Below are positions 36,731-46,887 of a stretch of 64,000 nucleotides of DNA, piece after piece. Both the position numbers and the translations under genes were made by a program. Position 1 is the stretch's first letter, and each line of letters starts with the position of its first letter. Under the pieces are notes generated by a model, which saw only the letters and a program-made list of their open reading frames with translations, had not been told where the DNA came from and did not search any database. This DNA is from Parahaliea mediterranea. Lineage in GTDB: Bacteria; Pseudomonadota; Gammaproteobacteria; Pseudomonadales; Halieaceae. The stretch is from positions 124,001 through 188,000 of the forward strand of contig NZ_JAFKCZ010000003.1 in the NCBI RefSeq assembly GCF_017255185.1, given 5' to 3'.

Positions 36731-37792
36731 TTAAACCCGCTGCGCGCGCCCGGACTCCTCGACCAGAACCATCATCCTCGGGGCAATCTGTCCCAGGGGC
36801 AGCACCTCGACCGCTCCACCCCGGGCAATCGCTTCCCGCGGCATGCCAAACACCAGCGACGTTTCCTCGTCCTGCGCCACCGTGGGCGCACCCGCCTGGC
36901 GCATCTCCAGCAGCCCCTGGGCGCCGTCCTTGCCCATTCCGGTTAGCAACACCCCAATGGCGTTGCGGCCGGCCTGTTCGGCCGCGGAGCGAAACAGCAC
37001 ATCCACCGACGGGCGATGCCGATTGACCGGCGGTCCATTATCCAGGCGCGCCACGTAGTTGGCGCCGCTGCGCGCCAGTAGCAGGTGCGAATCCCCCGGC
37101 GCGATGTAGGCGTGACCGGGCAGTATCCGCTCGCCGTCCTCCGCTTCCTTGACCGATATCTGGCACAACCTGTCCAGGCGCTGGGCAAAAGAGCGTGTAA
37201 ATCCGCCCGGCATGTGCTGCGCGATCAGGATCGCCGGCGCATTGGCCGGCAGCGGCTCCAGCACCACCCGCAGGGCCTCTGTGCCGCCGGTGGACGCGCC
37301 CAGGATCAACAGCTTCTCGCTCGACACCATGGGCGCGCGAATCACTCGCGGTGGATCGCGACGCTCCGCCGCCGCCCGCTGCGGCCGCGAGCTGGCGGCG
37401 GCGCGTATCTTGCGGGCAATCAGGTCGCTGTACTCAAGCATGCCGTTGCGGATGCCAAGCGAGGGCTTCTCCACAAAATCCACCGCGCCGAGTTCCAGCG
37501 CCCGCAGCGTCACCTCCGAACCCGCCTGGGTCAGCGACGACACCATCAGTACCGGCATCGGCCGCAGGCGCATCAGGCGCTCCAGGAAGTCCAACCCGTC
37601 CATCCGCGGCATTTCCACGTCAAGGGTCAGCACATCCGGGTTGTATTGCTTGATAAGGTCGCGCGCCACCAGGGGATCCTGTGCCGTGGCGACGACTTCC
37701 ATATCGTCGTGTTCGTTGATGATTTCTCGCATCAAATCGCGTATCAATGCCGAGTCGTCAACACACAACACGCGGACTTTGGCAGAGTTCAA
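36731..37792 (-). CDS. cheB: Chemotaxis methylesterase/response regulator CheB
   Basis: CheB removes methyl groups from receptors once phosphorylated by CheA. The 353-residue protein has a receiver domain ([16 protein letters not shown]; aspartate in [12 protein letters not shown]) and an esterase domain with the catalytic serine in [10 protein letters not shown], the histidine in AQHMPGGFT and the aspartate in [14 protein letters not shown] 37792 was chosen: GGAGGAGAAGGGA lies just before it and no ATG fits the domain start. The 656-bp repeat array separates it from cheR. Confidence 0.96.
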   Translation of the reverse strand: MNSAKVRVLCVDDSALIRDLMREIINEHDDMEVVATAQDPLVARDLIKQYNPDVLTLDVEMPRMDGLDFLERLMRLRPMPVLMVSSLTQAGSEVTLRALELGAVDFVEKPSLGIRNGMLEYSDLIARKIRAAASSRPQRAAAERRDPPRVIRAPMVSSEKLLILGASTGGTEALRVVLEPLPANAPAILIAQHMPGGFTRSFAQRLDRLCQISVKEAEDGERILPGHAYIAPGDSHLLLARSGANYVARLDNGPPVNRHRPSVDVLFRSAAEQAGRNAIGVLLTGMGKDGAQGLLEMRQAGAPTVAQDEETSLVFGMPREAIARGGAVEVLPLGQIAPRMMVLVEESGRAQRV

Positions 37793-37892
37793 GTCCCTTC
37801 TCCTCCATTGCAACGGGCGGCGAGCAACAATGACCACCACCGGCAGGGATTACGTCTCTGTGTATCGGCTGGGACGCGCCGGCCTTTAGGAT

Positions 37893-38548
37893 GGGATTCG
37901 TTCAACCTGAATGGGGCGGAATGAGGCGGAATGAATTCCGCCCTACACGGGATAACCAGCGCCCCCTGTAGGGTCGAATTCATTCGACCTGAATCGGCGC
38001 GGGAGGCGGAATGAATTCCGCCCGACACGGGATAACCAGCGCCCCTGTAGGGTCGAATTCATTCGACCTGAATCAGCGAGGGAGGCGGAATGAATTCCGC
38101 CCGACACGGGTTAACCTGAGCCCCCTGTAGGGTCGAATTCATTCGACCTGAATCGACGCGGGAGGCGGAATGAATTCCGCCCGACACGGGTTAACCTGAG
38201 CCCCCTGTAGGGTCGAATTCATTCGACCTGAATCGGCGCGGGAGGCGGAATGAATTCCGCCCTACACGGGTTAATCTGCACCCCTGTAGGGTCGAATTCA
38301 TTCGACCTGAATCGACGCGGGAGGCGGAATGAATTCCGCCCTACACGGGTTAACCAGCGCCCCCTGTAGGGTCGAATTCATTCGACCTGAATCAGCGCGG
38401 GAGGCGGAATGAATTCCGCCCTACACGGGTTAACCTGCGCCCCTGTAGGGTCGAATTCATTCGACCTGAATCGGCGGCGCGGGAGGCGGAATGAATTCCG
38501 CCCTACACGGGTTAACCTGCCCCCCTGTAGGGTCGAATTCATTCGACC
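37893..38548. repeat. Tandem array of REP doublets between cheR and cheB
   Basis: Two perfect palindromes alternate: A = GGTCGAATTCATTCGACC, preceded by TGTAG, and B = GGCGGAATGAATTCCGCC, followed by CTACA or CGACA. A units begin (at TGTAG) at 37967, 38046, 38126, 38206, 38285, 38365, 38444 and 38526; B units begin at 37925, 38005, 38084, 38164, 38244, 38323, 38403 and 38485. The period is 79-82 bp, with eight copies of each and a worn A unit at the left edge. Spacers (TGAATCGGCGCGGGA and CGGGTTAACCTGCGCCC types) are also conserved. Each A-B pair has TGTAGGG/CCCTACA ends, like a REP doublet (REPIN). Confidence 0.95.
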
Positions 38549-38567
38549 ACGCCCCCGAAAACGCCGC

Positions 38568-39428
38568 TCAGCGCGCCAGGGTGTAAACGGTCTGGCCGCG
38601 CAGCCGGAAATGGTCGCTGATGTAGGAAAAACTCTCGGAGTGCCCGGCAAAGAGCAGGCCGTCGGGCTTCAGATGTGGCGCGAAGCGCTCGAGAATACGC
38701 ACCTGCGTGCGCTGGTCGAAGTAGATCATCACATTGCGGCTGAATATCGCGTCGAACTCCCCGGTGACCGGCCACTGGTCCGCCACCAGGTTTAACTTCT
38801 GGAAGCTCACCCGCGCCGCGACCTCGGGCCGGATGCGTGCATAGCCCGCTCGCGAGCCACTGCCTTTCTGGAAGAACCGTCGCACGCGTTCGGGCGGCAG
38901 TTTACTGACCTGCTCCATACTGTAGATACCCTGCTCGGCCCGGGCCAGGGCGTCGGTGTCGATATCGGTACCGAGTACCTCGAACTCCCTGCGCCCGCCC
39001 AGCGCCTCCATCAGGGTAATGGCGATACTGTAGGGCTCCTCGCCGGTCGAGGCCGCCGCGCACCACACTCGCACCCGTCCCCCGGCACCCGCGACATGGT
39101 CGGCGAGCAGGGGAAAATGGTGGGCCTCGCGAAAAAAGGACGTGAGATTGGTGGTCAGGGCGTTGGTGAAGGCGTCCCACTCCGGGCTTGCTGAATCCCG
39201 CTCGAGACGATCGACATAATCGCCGAAACAGTGCAGCCCCTGGGCGCGCACCCGACGCGCGAGCCGGCCGTAAACCATCTCGCGCTTGTGATCGGCAAGC
39301 ACAATACCCGCGCGCCGGTAGATTAGGTCGCGAATCCGCCCGAAGTCGCGATCGCTGAAGGTCAGGTCGCGCAAACTTCCCATCTGCGACATCGGCGCCG
39401 CCGACGCCGGCCCACCCACCACGGTCAA
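38568..39428 (-). CDS. cheR: Chemotaxis receptor methyltransferase CheR
   Basis: CheR methylates receptor glutamates with S-adenosylmethionine. The 286-residue protein has the N-terminal helical domain (FGRIRDLIYRRAGIVLADHKREMVYGRL), the TTNLTSFFRE segment, the SAM loop VWCAAASTGEEPYSIA, the GTDIDTDAL acidic loop and IFSRNVMIYFD. TTG 39428 was chosen because its bases overlap the stop of the Aer-like gene (TTGA) and a GGGAG precedes it; an in-frame GTG lies two codons later. The gene ends 20 bases from the repeat array. Confidence 0.95.
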   Translation of the reverse strand: MTVVGGPASAAPMSQMGSLRDLTFSDRDFGRIRDLIYRRAGIVLADHKREMVYGRLARRVRAQGLHCFGDYVDRLERDSASPEWDAFTNALTTNLTSFFREAHHFPLLADHVAGAGGRVRVWCAAASTGEEPYSIAITLMEALGGRREFEVLGTDIDTDALARAEQGIYSMEQVSKLPPERVRRFFQKGSGSRAGYARIRPEVAARVSFQKLNLVADQWPVTGEFDAIFSRNVMIYFDQRTQVRILERFAPHLKPDGLLFAGHSESFSYISDHFRLRGQTVYTLAR

Positions 39429-41131
39429 TTGCGGCTCCCGGCCAGCGCCTGGGGCTGCGCGCTCCGCCGCTGCCCGCCGGCCGGGCGCGCACCGTCGCCC
39501 CTAGCAGAAGGCGCGGAAGGCTTTAACGGCACGACGCTATCGCGCGACTGGTCAAACCGGAACACCGATGCCGAGTGGTCCAGGCGCTCCACCCGCTCGA
39601 GCAGTCGCAGTGTTTCCGCGGCGCTGGCCCGCACCCGCTCCGCGTCCTGGCGCATCACGGCATCCATGTCCGCCACCGCCGCCGTCACCTGTGCGATACC
39701 GCTGCTCTGCTCCTCGCTCGCCGAACTGATATCCCCCATCAGCTCGCTGAGACGCGTCACTTTCTGCACCAGGTCCTCCATCGAATCGCCCGCGCGCCTC
39801 ACCAGCGCGTCGCCGCCTTCGATATCGCTGGCGGAGCTGGCGATGAGCTCCCGGACCTCTTTCGCGGCATCGGCCGAGCGACCCGCGAGCTGGTGCACTT
39901 CGCCGGCGACCACGGCGAAACTGCGACCCTGCTCGCCGGCCCTGGCGGCTTCCACCGAGGCGTTGAGGGCCAGCAGCTTGGTCTGGAAGGAAATGCTGTC
40001 GATAACCTCGATAACATCGGCCATGCGCCCCGCGCCGCTGGTGATGCGCGTCATGGTGTCGACCACCCGGCCCATCAGCTCACCGTTCTCCACCACCGTG
40101 GCGGCGGAAGCCTCGGCCAGGCCCCGGGCCTGACGCGCGTGCTCCGTATTTTGCTGCACCGCGGCCGACATCTGCTCCATGCTGGAGGCGGTCTGCTGCA
40201 GGGATGCCGCCTGATGCTGGGCGCGAGCCGCCATCTCGTCGTTGCCGGTGGCGATATCCCTGGCCGCCGGGTTGACCACGGCCAGGCCCTCGCGCACATC
40301 GCCGGCGATATTGGCCAGGCTCTTGCGCATGATATCCAGGCTGGCCATTAGCTCCGCGGTCTTGCCCCGCCGCTTGGCGGGCGAGGCCACCGCCAGGTTA
40401 CCCGCGGCGATCTGCACCGAGAAGGTCACCGCCTCGCTTAACGGCGCCACCAGGGCGCGACGGTTGTACAGGGTAAGCAACGCAAGCAGCGGCAGCCCCA
40501 GGGCCGGCACCGCCAACTGCGCCCACCACATCCAGCCCGGCGCCCCCTCCTGTCCGGAAATGGCGGCAAAGCCCAGGGCGGTGCTCGCTGCCACCAATAC
40601 CGCGGCGAGGGCCAGTAGCGCGTATAACCCGGCCCCCGCCGAACCGGCCAGGAGCCGCTGCAAGGCACCGCGCCACCCGCGGCGAGACAACTGCCCCCGA
40701 TGAACCGCCAGGTGCCCTCCCCGGCCATCGCGCAACAAGGCGTAGGCCGCGGCGGCCCGGGAGATTTCCTCGGGTCGCGCGCGGGTCCGCACCGAAACGT
40801 AGCCGAGCGTGCGTCCGCGCTCGACAATCGGCGTCACTTGCGCGCGCACCCAGTAGTAGTCCCCGTTCTTGCGCCGGTTCTTCACCAGGCCAACCCAGTG
40901 GTCGCCGGATTGCAGCGTGCCCCAGAGATCGGCGAAGGCCTCTCCGGGCATATCCGGGTGGCGGACGATGTTGTGCGGGGCACCCACCAGTTCCTCGTTG
41001 CTAAACCCGCTCACCTCGATAAAGGACGGATTGGCGTAGGTTATGCGACCCTTGAGGTCAGTGTGAGAAATCAGGAAATGATTCTCGCCGAGGACATATT
41101 CCCGGTTCGTTACCGGCTGATTGTTGCGCAT
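39425..41131 (-). CDS. Aer-like PAS-containing chemotaxis receptor
   Basis: The 568-residue protein begins with a PAS domain (about 20-115: GRITYANPSFIEVSGFSNEEL ends in KNGDYYWVRAQVTPI) of the Aer type that binds FAD and senses redox state. It has two membrane helices at about 165-220 without a periplasmic sensor domain. A signalling domain with tip [20 protein letters not shown] follows. The tip has K in place of the usual N (FQTN). The C terminus lacks a W-x-x-F tail. It stands between cheW and cheR. Aerotaxis is likely from domain order, not proven. Confidence 0.9.
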   Translation of the reverse strand: MRNNQPVTNREYVLGENHFLISHTDLKGRITYANPSFIEVSGFSNEELVGAPHNIVRHPDMPGEAFADLWGTLQSGDHWVGLVKNRRKNGDYYWVRAQVTPIVERGRTLGYVSVRTRARPEEISRAAAAYALLRDGRGGHLAVHRGQLSRRGWRGALQRLLAGSAGAGLYALLALAAVLVAASTALGFAAISGQEGAPGWMWWAQLAVPALGLPLLALLTLYNRRALVAPLSEAVTFSVQIAAGNLAVASPAKRRGKTAELMASLDIMRKSLANIAGDVREGLAVVNPAARDIATGNDEMAARAQHQAASLQQTASSMEQMSAAVQQNTEHARQARGLAEASAATVVENGELMGRVVDTMTRITSGAGRMADVIEVIDSISFQTKLLALNASVEAARAGEQGRSFAVVAGEVHQLAGRSADAAKEVRELIASSASDIEGGDALVRRAGDSMEDLVQKVTRLSELMGDISSASEEQSSGIAQVTAAVADMDAVMRQDAERVRASAAETLRLLERVERLDHSASVFRFDQSRDSVVPLKPSAPSARGDGARPAGGQRRSAQPQALAGSRN

Positions 41132-41193
41132 CTTTGTTTCACCACCAGAATCCCCGCGTTAAAGGGGTTGAAATACCGCCACCGTACCGCTCT

Positions 41194-41691
41194 CTACTCG
41201 GCCGCCTTTTCCACCAGGGCCATCTCGTCGCTGGTGAGCAACTTCTCAATGTCCACCAGCACCAACATGCGATCCTCGAGGTTGCCGAGACCGCTGAGAT
41301 AATCCACCGGCATGCTCACACCGAATTCCGGCGCCGGCTTGATCTGGTCCGGCTTGAGACTCATCACATCGGATACGCCGTCGACGACGATGCCGACGAT
41401 GCGCCCCTCGATACTGACCACGATGACCACGGTCTGCTCGTTGTACTCGACATTGTCGAGGCGGAACTTGATGCGCAGATCCACGATCGGCACGATCACG
41501 CCCCGCAGGTTGGCCACGCCCTTGATGAAATCGGGGGCATTGGCGATGCGGGTAACGTTTTCGTAGCCGCGTATTTCCTGAACCTTCAGGATATCGATGG
41601 CGTATTCCTCGCTGCCGAGGGAAAACACCAGGAACTCGCTGTTGCGCACATTGCTGTCGACGGACTCGCGCGCGGCACTGGATTGGGTCAT
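41194..41691 (-). CDS. cheW: Chemotaxis coupling protein CheW
   Basis: CheW links receptors to CheA. The 165-residue protein has the double SH3-like fold with [21 protein letters not shown], the [19 protein letters not shown] core and [11 protein letters not shown]. Its start overlaps the cheA stop by four bases (ATGA), so the two are made together. The Aer-like receptor gene follows. Confidence 0.97.
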   Translation of the reverse strand: MTQSSAARESVDSNVRNSEFLVFSLGSEEYAIDILKVQEIRGYENVTRIANAPDFIKGVANLRGVIVPIVDLRIKFRLDNVEYNEQTVVIVVSIEGRIVGIVVDGVSDVMSLKPDQIKPAPEFGVSMPVDYLSGLGNLEDRMLVLVDIEKLLTSDEMALVEKAAE

Positions 41692-43796
41692 GACAGAGCT
41701 ACCTCCTTCAAGGACATTGAATCGCGGCTGGTGTCGAAGGGACCGCCCTCGCGCTTGCGCTGGCTCAGCCGATGCAGGTCGGCGACATCGAGGATCAGCG
41801 CGACGCTACCGTCGCCGAGAATGGTGGCCGCGGACACGCCGGGCACTTTGCGATAGTTGGTTTCCAGGTTCTTCACCACCACCTGTTGCTGGCCAATCAG
41901 TTCGTCGACCTGCAGCGCGTAGCGGCGGCCCTCACCCTGCACGATCACGGTAATGCTCTCGGTGGGTTCGGTGCCGGCGCCCTCCACGTCCATGGCCTCG
42001 TGGACGGCGATCACCGGCAGGTAGTCCTCGCGGATCTTCAGCAGGACGTCGCCGCCGGTCATCGGGTAGAGGTCTTCCTTGCGCGGCTGCAGGGATTCGA
42101 GCACCGCATTGACCGGCAGGATGAAAATTTCCTTGCCGACGCGTATCGACATGCCGTCGAGGATCGCCAGGGTCAGCGGCAGCACGATGCGGGTGGTCGT
42201 GCCCTCGCCGGCGCGGGACAGGATCTCCACGTGGCCGCCCATGGCCTGGATATTGCGCTTGACCACATCCATGCCCACCCCGCGCCCGGACACGTCGCTC
42301 ACCTGGGCGGCGGTGGAAAAGCCGGGCGCGAAAATCAGCTGCCAGACCTCCTCGTCGCTCATGCCGTCGGAGACCTGCAAGCCGTTGCTCTCGGCCTTGG
42401 CCAGCAGTTTCTCGCGGTTGAGCCCGGCGCCGTCGTCGATCACCTCGATCAGGATATTGCCGCCCTGGTGCTGGGCCGACAGGGTCAGCTTGCCAACGCG
42501 GGGCTTGCCGGCGGCTTCCCGGGTGTCGGGGTCCTCGATACCGTGGTCGAGGCTGTTGCGCACCAGGTGGGTCAGTGGGTCGATAATGCGTTCTGTCAGC
42601 CCCTTGTCCAATTCGGTGGACTTGCCCTCGGTGACAAGCTCCACTTCTTTGTCCAGCTTCGAGGCGAGGTCACGCACCAGCCGCGGGAAACGGCTGAATA
42701 CGTAATCCATGGGCACCATGCGGATCGACATCACCGCTTCCTGGAGGTCGCGGGCATTGCGCTGCAAGAGATTGAGCCCGCTGGACAGGGTGCCGCCGGC
42801 ATTCGTATCGTCGTCCACCACCTGGTTCAACATGGATTGGGTGATGATCAGCTCACCGACGAGATTGATGATCTGGTCGACCTTGGTCACCGGCACGCGA
42901 ATGGAGGTGGACTCCCCACCGCCCTTGCCCGCCCCCTTGGCGGCTCCGTCGCGGGGCTTGGCCTCTTTGCGCGGCTTTGCCACCGGTGCCGCGGCGCCGC
43001 CGGACGGCTCCGCCTTGCTGGCAGTCTCGGCCGGCGCTGGCGCCTCGGGCGCCGGGGCCGGCGCATCCGCCGGCAGCGAAGATGCCTCCACGGCCCGGAT
43101 CTGCAACTGCTCCGGCTCGGCGATAAAGCACATCACCGCCTCGACATCGTCGGCGCTGGCGCTGGAGGTGAGAAGCACGCGGTAACGCTCTTCCTCGCCG
43201 TCCCGGGATACGATATCTCCCAGCTGCCCCAACTCGGCAATAAGCAATTCCCGGTCCTTTTCGCCGACACCGAGCAACACCACTTCGAGCAGGTCGCCGC
43301 CGGCACTGGCGGATTCCACGGGCGCCGCCTGCGGTTCAGGCTCGGGGGCTGGCTCGGGCTTGGCCGCCGGTGCCGGCGCGGGCGCGCCGCCGACATCGGC
43401 GGTCTCGCCGATCTCATCCAGCGCCATTTGCTGCAGGACCTTGCAAATGCGCTCATAGGCCTCGGGATCCGGTTCCTCGCCAGCGCGATATGCGTCCATC
43501 TGATCTTGTAACATATCCTTGGTTTCCAGAAAGGTGTCCACGATGTCACGGCGCAGGGTCAGTTCGCCGTGCCGCGTGTAGTCCAGCAGGTTTTCCAGCA
43601 GGTGCGTGGTGCGCTGCAACACCTCGAGCCCGAAGGTTCCCGCGCCCCCCTTGATCGAGTGCGCCGCGCGGAAGATCGCGTTGAGCTGCTCGGGGTCGGG
43701 GGCGTCCACGTCCAGCGCCAGCAGGTGCTGCTCCATTTCATCCAGGAGCTCCTGCGCCTCTTCGAAAAACGTGTCAAAAAAATCGCTGATATCCAT
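41688..43796 (-). CDS. cheA: Chemotaxis histidine kinase CheA
   Basis: CheA phosphorylates CheY and CheB. The 702-residue protein has the P1 domain with the phospho-accepting histidine in [11 protein letters not shown] (about residue 46) and the P2 CheY-binding region. A long Ala/Pro/Glu-rich linker, the P3 dimerisation helices, the P4 ATPase ([27 protein letters not shown]) and the P5 CheW-like domain follow. ATG 43796 ([20 protein letters not shown]) is the family's usual start; a reading to 43835 would overlap motB. It belongs to the motA-motB-cheA-cheW order of enterics. Confidence 0.97.
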   Translation of the reverse strand: MDISDFFDTFFEEAQELLDEMEQHLLALDVDAPDPEQLNAIFRAAHSIKGGAGTFGLEVLQRTTHLLENLLDYTRHGELTLRRDIVDTFLETKDMLQDQMDAYRAGEEPDPEAYERICKVLQQMALDEIGETADVGGAPAPAPAAKPEPAPEPEPQAAPVESASAGGDLLEVVLLGVGEKDRELLIAELGQLGDIVSRDGEEERYRVLLTSSASADDVEAVMCFIAEPEQLQIRAVEASSLPADAPAPAPEAPAPAETASKAEPSGGAAAPVAKPRKEAKPRDGAAKGAGKGGGESTSIRVPVTKVDQIINLVGELIITQSMLNQVVDDDTNAGGTLSSGLNLLQRNARDLQEAVMSIRMVPMDYVFSRFPRLVRDLASKLDKEVELVTEGKSTELDKGLTERIIDPLTHLVRNSLDHGIEDPDTREAAGKPRVGKLTLSAQHQGGNILIEVIDDGAGLNREKLLAKAESNGLQVSDGMSDEEVWQLIFAPGFSTAAQVSDVSGRGVGMDVVKRNIQAMGGHVEILSRAGEGTTTRIVLPLTLAILDGMSIRVGKEIFILPVNAVLESLQPRKEDLYPMTGGDVLLKIREDYLPVIAVHEAMDVEGAGTEPTESITVIVQGEGRRYALQVDELIGQQQVVVKNLETNYRKVPGVSAATILGDGSVALILDVADLHRLSQRKREGGPFDTSRDSMSLKEVALS

Positions 43797-43812
43797 GCTA
43801 TGTCCGAAGTAC

Positions 43813-44682
43813 TTATCTGGATGTTGCCAACTCACCGAGGCCCAGCGAGGCCCCGACGCGGTCGCGAATCAGTTGCGCCGCTTCCCGGTTCAATACCACC
43901 AGGGTGATGCGCCGGTTGACCGGGTCACCGGGATCGCTGCCCGGCGCCGGCAGCTGGTCGCCCATGCCGGTCACCCGCAATAACTTGCCGTTGTCGAAGC
44001 CGCCCATCACCAGCTCCCGCCGCGAGGCGTTGGCGCGATCCGCCGACAGCTCCCAGTTGCTGTAGCCGCTCACGCCGGCGGCGTAGGGCACGCTGTCGGT
44101 ATGCCCGCTGATACTCAGCCGGTTGGGCATTTCGTTGAGCAGCGGCGCCAGCGCGCGCAGCAGGTCGCGCATGTAGGGCGCCACCTGGTCGCTGCCGGTC
44201 TCGAACATGGGACGCTGCTCGGTATCCACCAACTGGATGCGCAGGCCGTAGGGCGTCATGTCAAAACGGATCTGGTTCGACAGCTCCCGCAGCTGCGGAT
44301 CGGCGGTGACCACCGATTCGATGCGCTTTTGCAGGGCCACGAACTGCCGCTGGACATCGGTGGCCCGACTCTCCAGCCGCATCTCTATACGTTCTTTCTC
44401 ACCGTCGATATGGGTCGGGTCCGGCCCGCCCCCCGGTATCGCGCTGGTGCTGGACATCTGCTTGTCGCCCCCGGCCAGGGCCACCGACAGCGGCGTGCGG
44501 AAGTACTCCGCCACGCTGCGCAGCTGCTGCGGCGTGGCGCTGGAGAGAATCCACAACACCAGGAACAGCGCCATCATCGCGGTCATGAAGTCCGCATAGG
44601 CGATCTTCCAGCTGCCGCCGTGATGGGCCACCGTCACCTTGCGGGGACGGCGAATAATAATGGGCCGCTCTCCCTTGCTCAT
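43813..44682 (-). CDS. motB: Flagellar motor stator protein MotB
   Basis: MotB anchors the stator to peptidoglycan and carries the proton-accepting aspartate. The 289-residue protein has a basic start and one membrane helix beginning with the key aspartate (YADFMTAMMALFLVLWILS, about D31). A plug/linker and an OmpA-like peptidoglycan-binding domain follow (LSISGHTDSVPY ... NWELSADRANASRRELV). The start overlaps the motA stop by four bases. Confidence 0.97.
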   Translation of the reverse strand: MSKGERPIIIRRPRKVTVAHHGGSWKIAYADFMTAMMALFLVLWILSSATPQQLRSVAEYFRTPLSVALAGGDKQMSSTSAIPGGGPDPTHIDGEKERIEMRLESRATDVQRQFVALQKRIESVVTADPQLRELSNQIRFDMTPYGLRIQLVDTEQRPMFETGSDQVAPYMRDLLRALAPLLNEMPNRLSISGHTDSVPYAAGVSGYSNWELSADRANASRRELVMGGFDNGKLLRVTGMGDQLPAPGSDPGDPVNRRITLVVLNREAAQLIRDRVGASLGLGELATSR

Positions 44683-45554
44683 GCCGCTTCGGGCTCCGCT
44701 CCCCGGGCGGAGCGCACGTGCTCCTCCAGTTCACTGAAGCTGGGGCGCTCGGAGGTGTGCAGGGCCTTGCGTCCGAATTCCACCGCCAGCGGCGGTGCGT
44801 AGCCGTTGAGCGCGGCCAGCAGGGTCACCCGGATGCACTGCAGCATTTTCACCGCTTCGTGGACCTGGCGGTCGATCCGGCTCGCCACCGGATTCACGAA
44901 ACCGTAGGCCAGCAGGATGCCCAGGAAAGTCCCCACCAGGGCGTGGGCAATCATCAGCCCCATCTGCTCGACACCGGCGTCGGCGGAACTCAGGGCCTTC
45001 ACCACCCCCAGCACCGCGGCGACGATACCGAAGGCGGGCAGTGCGTCACCCACCTTGCCCAGGGCGTCGGAGGGAATGTGGGCCTCGTGCTCGAAGGCCT
45101 CGATCTCGTGCAGCATCAACTCGTCGATTTCCATCGCGTCCATGCCGCCACTGACCATCAGGCGCAGGTAGTCGGTGAGAAATCCCATGATCATCGGGTC
45201 CGCCAGAATGCGCGGATACTCGCCAAAGAGCGGGCTTTCCTGCGGATTCTCCACGTCGCGCTCGATCGCCAGCATGCCGCCGCGGCGCATCTTGGACAGC
45301 AGCTTGTACTGCAGGGACATCAGCTCCATGTAGGTTTCTTTGTTGTAGCGTGTGGTGCGCTTGAGCTTTGACGCGGTACTGAGCGTCGCCTTGATCGCCT
45401 TGCCGTTGTTGGCGGCGATAAACGCCCCCAGCGCCGAGCCGCAGATCATCAGGATCTCGGTGGGCTGGATCAGGGGCCCCAGGTTCCCCCCCGCCAGGAC
45501 AAAGCCCCCGAAGACGGAAAACACGACGATCACGAACCCGATTGGTATAAGCAC
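44679..45554 (-). CDS. motA: Flagellar motor stator protein MotA
   Basis: MotA forms the proton channel with MotB. The 291-residue protein has four membrane helices, with pairs at about 1-50 and 165-220, and a charged cytoplasmic loop (KLKRTTRYNKETYMELMSLQYKLL) with the rotor-contact charges. GTG 45554 (VLIPIGFVIVVFSV) was chosen because AAGGA lies 8 bases upstream; an ATG at 45578 would start almost at the predicted sigma28 start site and has no ribosome-binding site. The pair motA-motB heads the mot-che transcript. Confidence 0.94.
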   Translation of the reverse strand: MLIPIGFVIVVFSVFGGFVLAGGNLGPLIQPTEILMICGSALGAFIAANNGKAIKATLSTASKLKRTTRYNKETYMELMSLQYKLLSKMRRGGMLAIERDVENPQESPLFGEYPRILADPMIMGFLTDYLRLMVSGGMDAMEIDELMLHEIEAFEHEAHIPSDALGKVGDALPAFGIVAAVLGVVKALSSADAGVEQMGLMIAHALVGTFLGILLAYGFVNPVASRIDRQVHEAVKMLQCIRVTLLAALNGYAPPLAVEFGRKALHTSERPSFSELEEHVRSARGAEPEAA

Positions 45555-45596
45555 AACGATTATCCTTGTTGCCGGCATGGATAGCTTCTGGACTGT

Positions 45597-45623
45597 CTAT
45601 CGGCAAGCGGCAGGGCCGCTTGA
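45597..45623 (-). promoter_or_regulatory. FliA (sigma28) promoter of motA-motB-cheA-cheW
   Basis: Read leftward, TCAAGCGG (complement of 45623-45616), 11 bases, GCCGATAG (complement of 45604-45597), against the consensus TAAAGTTT-N11-GCCGATAA. The start would be near 45590, about 35 bases before GTG 45554. In E. coli the same operon is also FliA-dependent. Confidence 0.75.
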
Positions 45624-45790
45624 GGGCGGCGGACAAGTTTCCCGCGAGGCAATGGCCGCACACACGCCGCCGGAGCCAGGAGCGGCCCAACGGGATGAAA
45701 AACGGATTTATCCGGCTTGCGGGCGGGCGCGGCCAGGCGCCCGCCAGAAGCCTCCGGGCGGGCCCGCGGCGTGAAACCGGACGAGGTCTG

Positions 45791-46321
45791 CTAGCGGCTG
45801 TTGGCCTGCAGCGAGGTCTTGCCGGCCCGCGAGGGAGGCTGGCAAATGCCGCAGACGTAATCGCTATTGGGCGTGTGCGCGTGCATGACGAAGTGGCCGG
45901 CGCAGCGGGTGCACTCGGACAGCTCGAACAGGCCGCTCTCGAAAAATCGAATCAGGGTCCAGGCCCGGGTAAGCCCCAGCACCGGCTCCGCGTCTTCCAG
46001 CGCCAACTGCTCCAGGTAGAGGCGGTAGGCTTTGGTAAAGCCCTCCATCCGGTCACAGCCCAGGGTGACGGTGAGCTGGCGGTAGAAGTTGTAAAACAGT
46101 GACGAATGAATGTTCGGCTGCCAGGTCACGAACCAGTCGGTGGAGAAGGGCAGCATGCCCTTGGGCGGGGACATCCCCCGCACTTCCTTGTACAGCCGCA
46201 CCAACCTGCCCCGACTCAGATCGGTCTCCGTTTCCAGTACCTGCAAGCGGGCACCCAGCTCAATCAACTCGATGGCCAGCTGCACCTGCTGCATCTCTGC
46301 GACCAGACTTTTTCCCGACAT
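45791..46321 (-). CDS. flhC: Flagellar master regulator subunit FlhC
   Basis: FlhC and FlhD form the hetero-hexamer that switches on early flagellar operons. The 176-residue protein has the helical DNA-binding part ([32 protein letters not shown]) and a C-terminal zinc site of four cysteines (CTRC ... CGIC), as in enteric FlhC. It starts three bases after flhD ends. FlhDC is usual in enterics, Burkholderia and some others; polar flagellates use FleQ/FlrA. Confidence 0.95.
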   Translation of the reverse strand: MSGKSLVAEMQQVQLAIELIELGARLQVLETETDLSRGRLVRLYKEVRGMSPPKGMLPFSTDWFVTWQPNIHSSLFYNFYRQLTVTLGCDRMEGFTKAYRLYLEQLALEDAEPVLGLTRAWTLIRFFESGLFELSECTRCAGHFVMHAHTPNSDYVCGICQPPSRAGKTSLQANSR

Positions 46322-46324
46322 ACC

Positions 46325-46669
46325 TCAGACCCCCTCCACCGTATTCAACGCGCTCGATGGCGGCAGCGAAGCCATTAGCAAGGAGGTATGCATCAGGTCC
46401 ATGCCCTGGCTGCGCTCATTCTGGGTCAGTTGCGACAGGTGGCTGGCGTCGCTGATGCAAAAGCGGAACAGCAACTGGTTGGTGCGCGCCAGCCTGCCTA
46501 GCTGCTTGGCCGAGAGGGACAGCAGCAGCCGCCCGGTCTCGTCGTCGACCTTCAGGCGCATCAGCGCCATGGTGTAGTCTTCCTTCAACAGGCGTTGGGC
46601 GATGAGCAAATAGCTCAGATTCAGGTCCTGGATTTCAACCAGGTCGACATTATTTTCACTCACGGACAT
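46325..46669 (-). CDS. flhD: Flagellar master regulator subunit FlhD
   Basis: The 114-residue protein matches FlhD in length and sequence: EIQDLNLSYLLIAQRLLKEDYTMALMRL, then LGRLARTNQLLFRFCISDASHLSQLTQNER, with the cysteine that can bridge the dimer. ATG 46669 was chosen because GAGG lies just upstream and it gives the normal N terminus. A leader of about 185 bases separates it from a predicted sigma70 promoter. It heads the region's flagellar hierarchy. Confidence 0.95.
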   Translation of the reverse strand: MSVSENNVDLVEIQDLNLSYLLIAQRLLKEDYTMALMRLKVDDETGRLLLSLSAKQLGRLARTNQLLFRFCISDASHLSQLTQNERSQGMDLMHTSLLMASLPPSSALNTVEGV

Positions 46670-46859
46670 GGCACCTCGTGCAATTCGGCCGGAGCTGTAC
46701 CTCCGATCCCTACTAAAACGACATACGGGTGCGCTCTTGGTGGCGAACTCCGCGAACTGACTTGCATCCCTGCCGATGTTGGCCTGCACTTAGCGAGACT
46801 GGAATTCAGCGCCGTCCGGGCGCGTCATGCCCCATCTCGGTGCATGTTGTTTTAAGCCT

Positions 46860-46887
46860 ATAATAACCACAAAGAATATCAGGACAA
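46860..46887 (-). promoter_or_regulatory. Possible sigma70 promoter of flhDC
   Basis: Read leftward, TTGTCC (complement of 46887-46882), 16 bp, TATTAT (complement of 46865-46860). The start would be near 46853, giving a flhD leader of about 185 nt, similar to the roughly 200-nt leader of E. coli flhDC. The rest of the 46670-47016 gap carries only a doubtful 61-codon ORF (46790-46975) starting at GTG, with one hydrophobic segment. Confidence 0.45.

Noticed and set aside
37893-38548. CRISPR array
   Set aside because: The repeats are regularly spaced, but the spacers are nearly identical, the units are paired palindromes of two kinds, and no cas gene is in the window.
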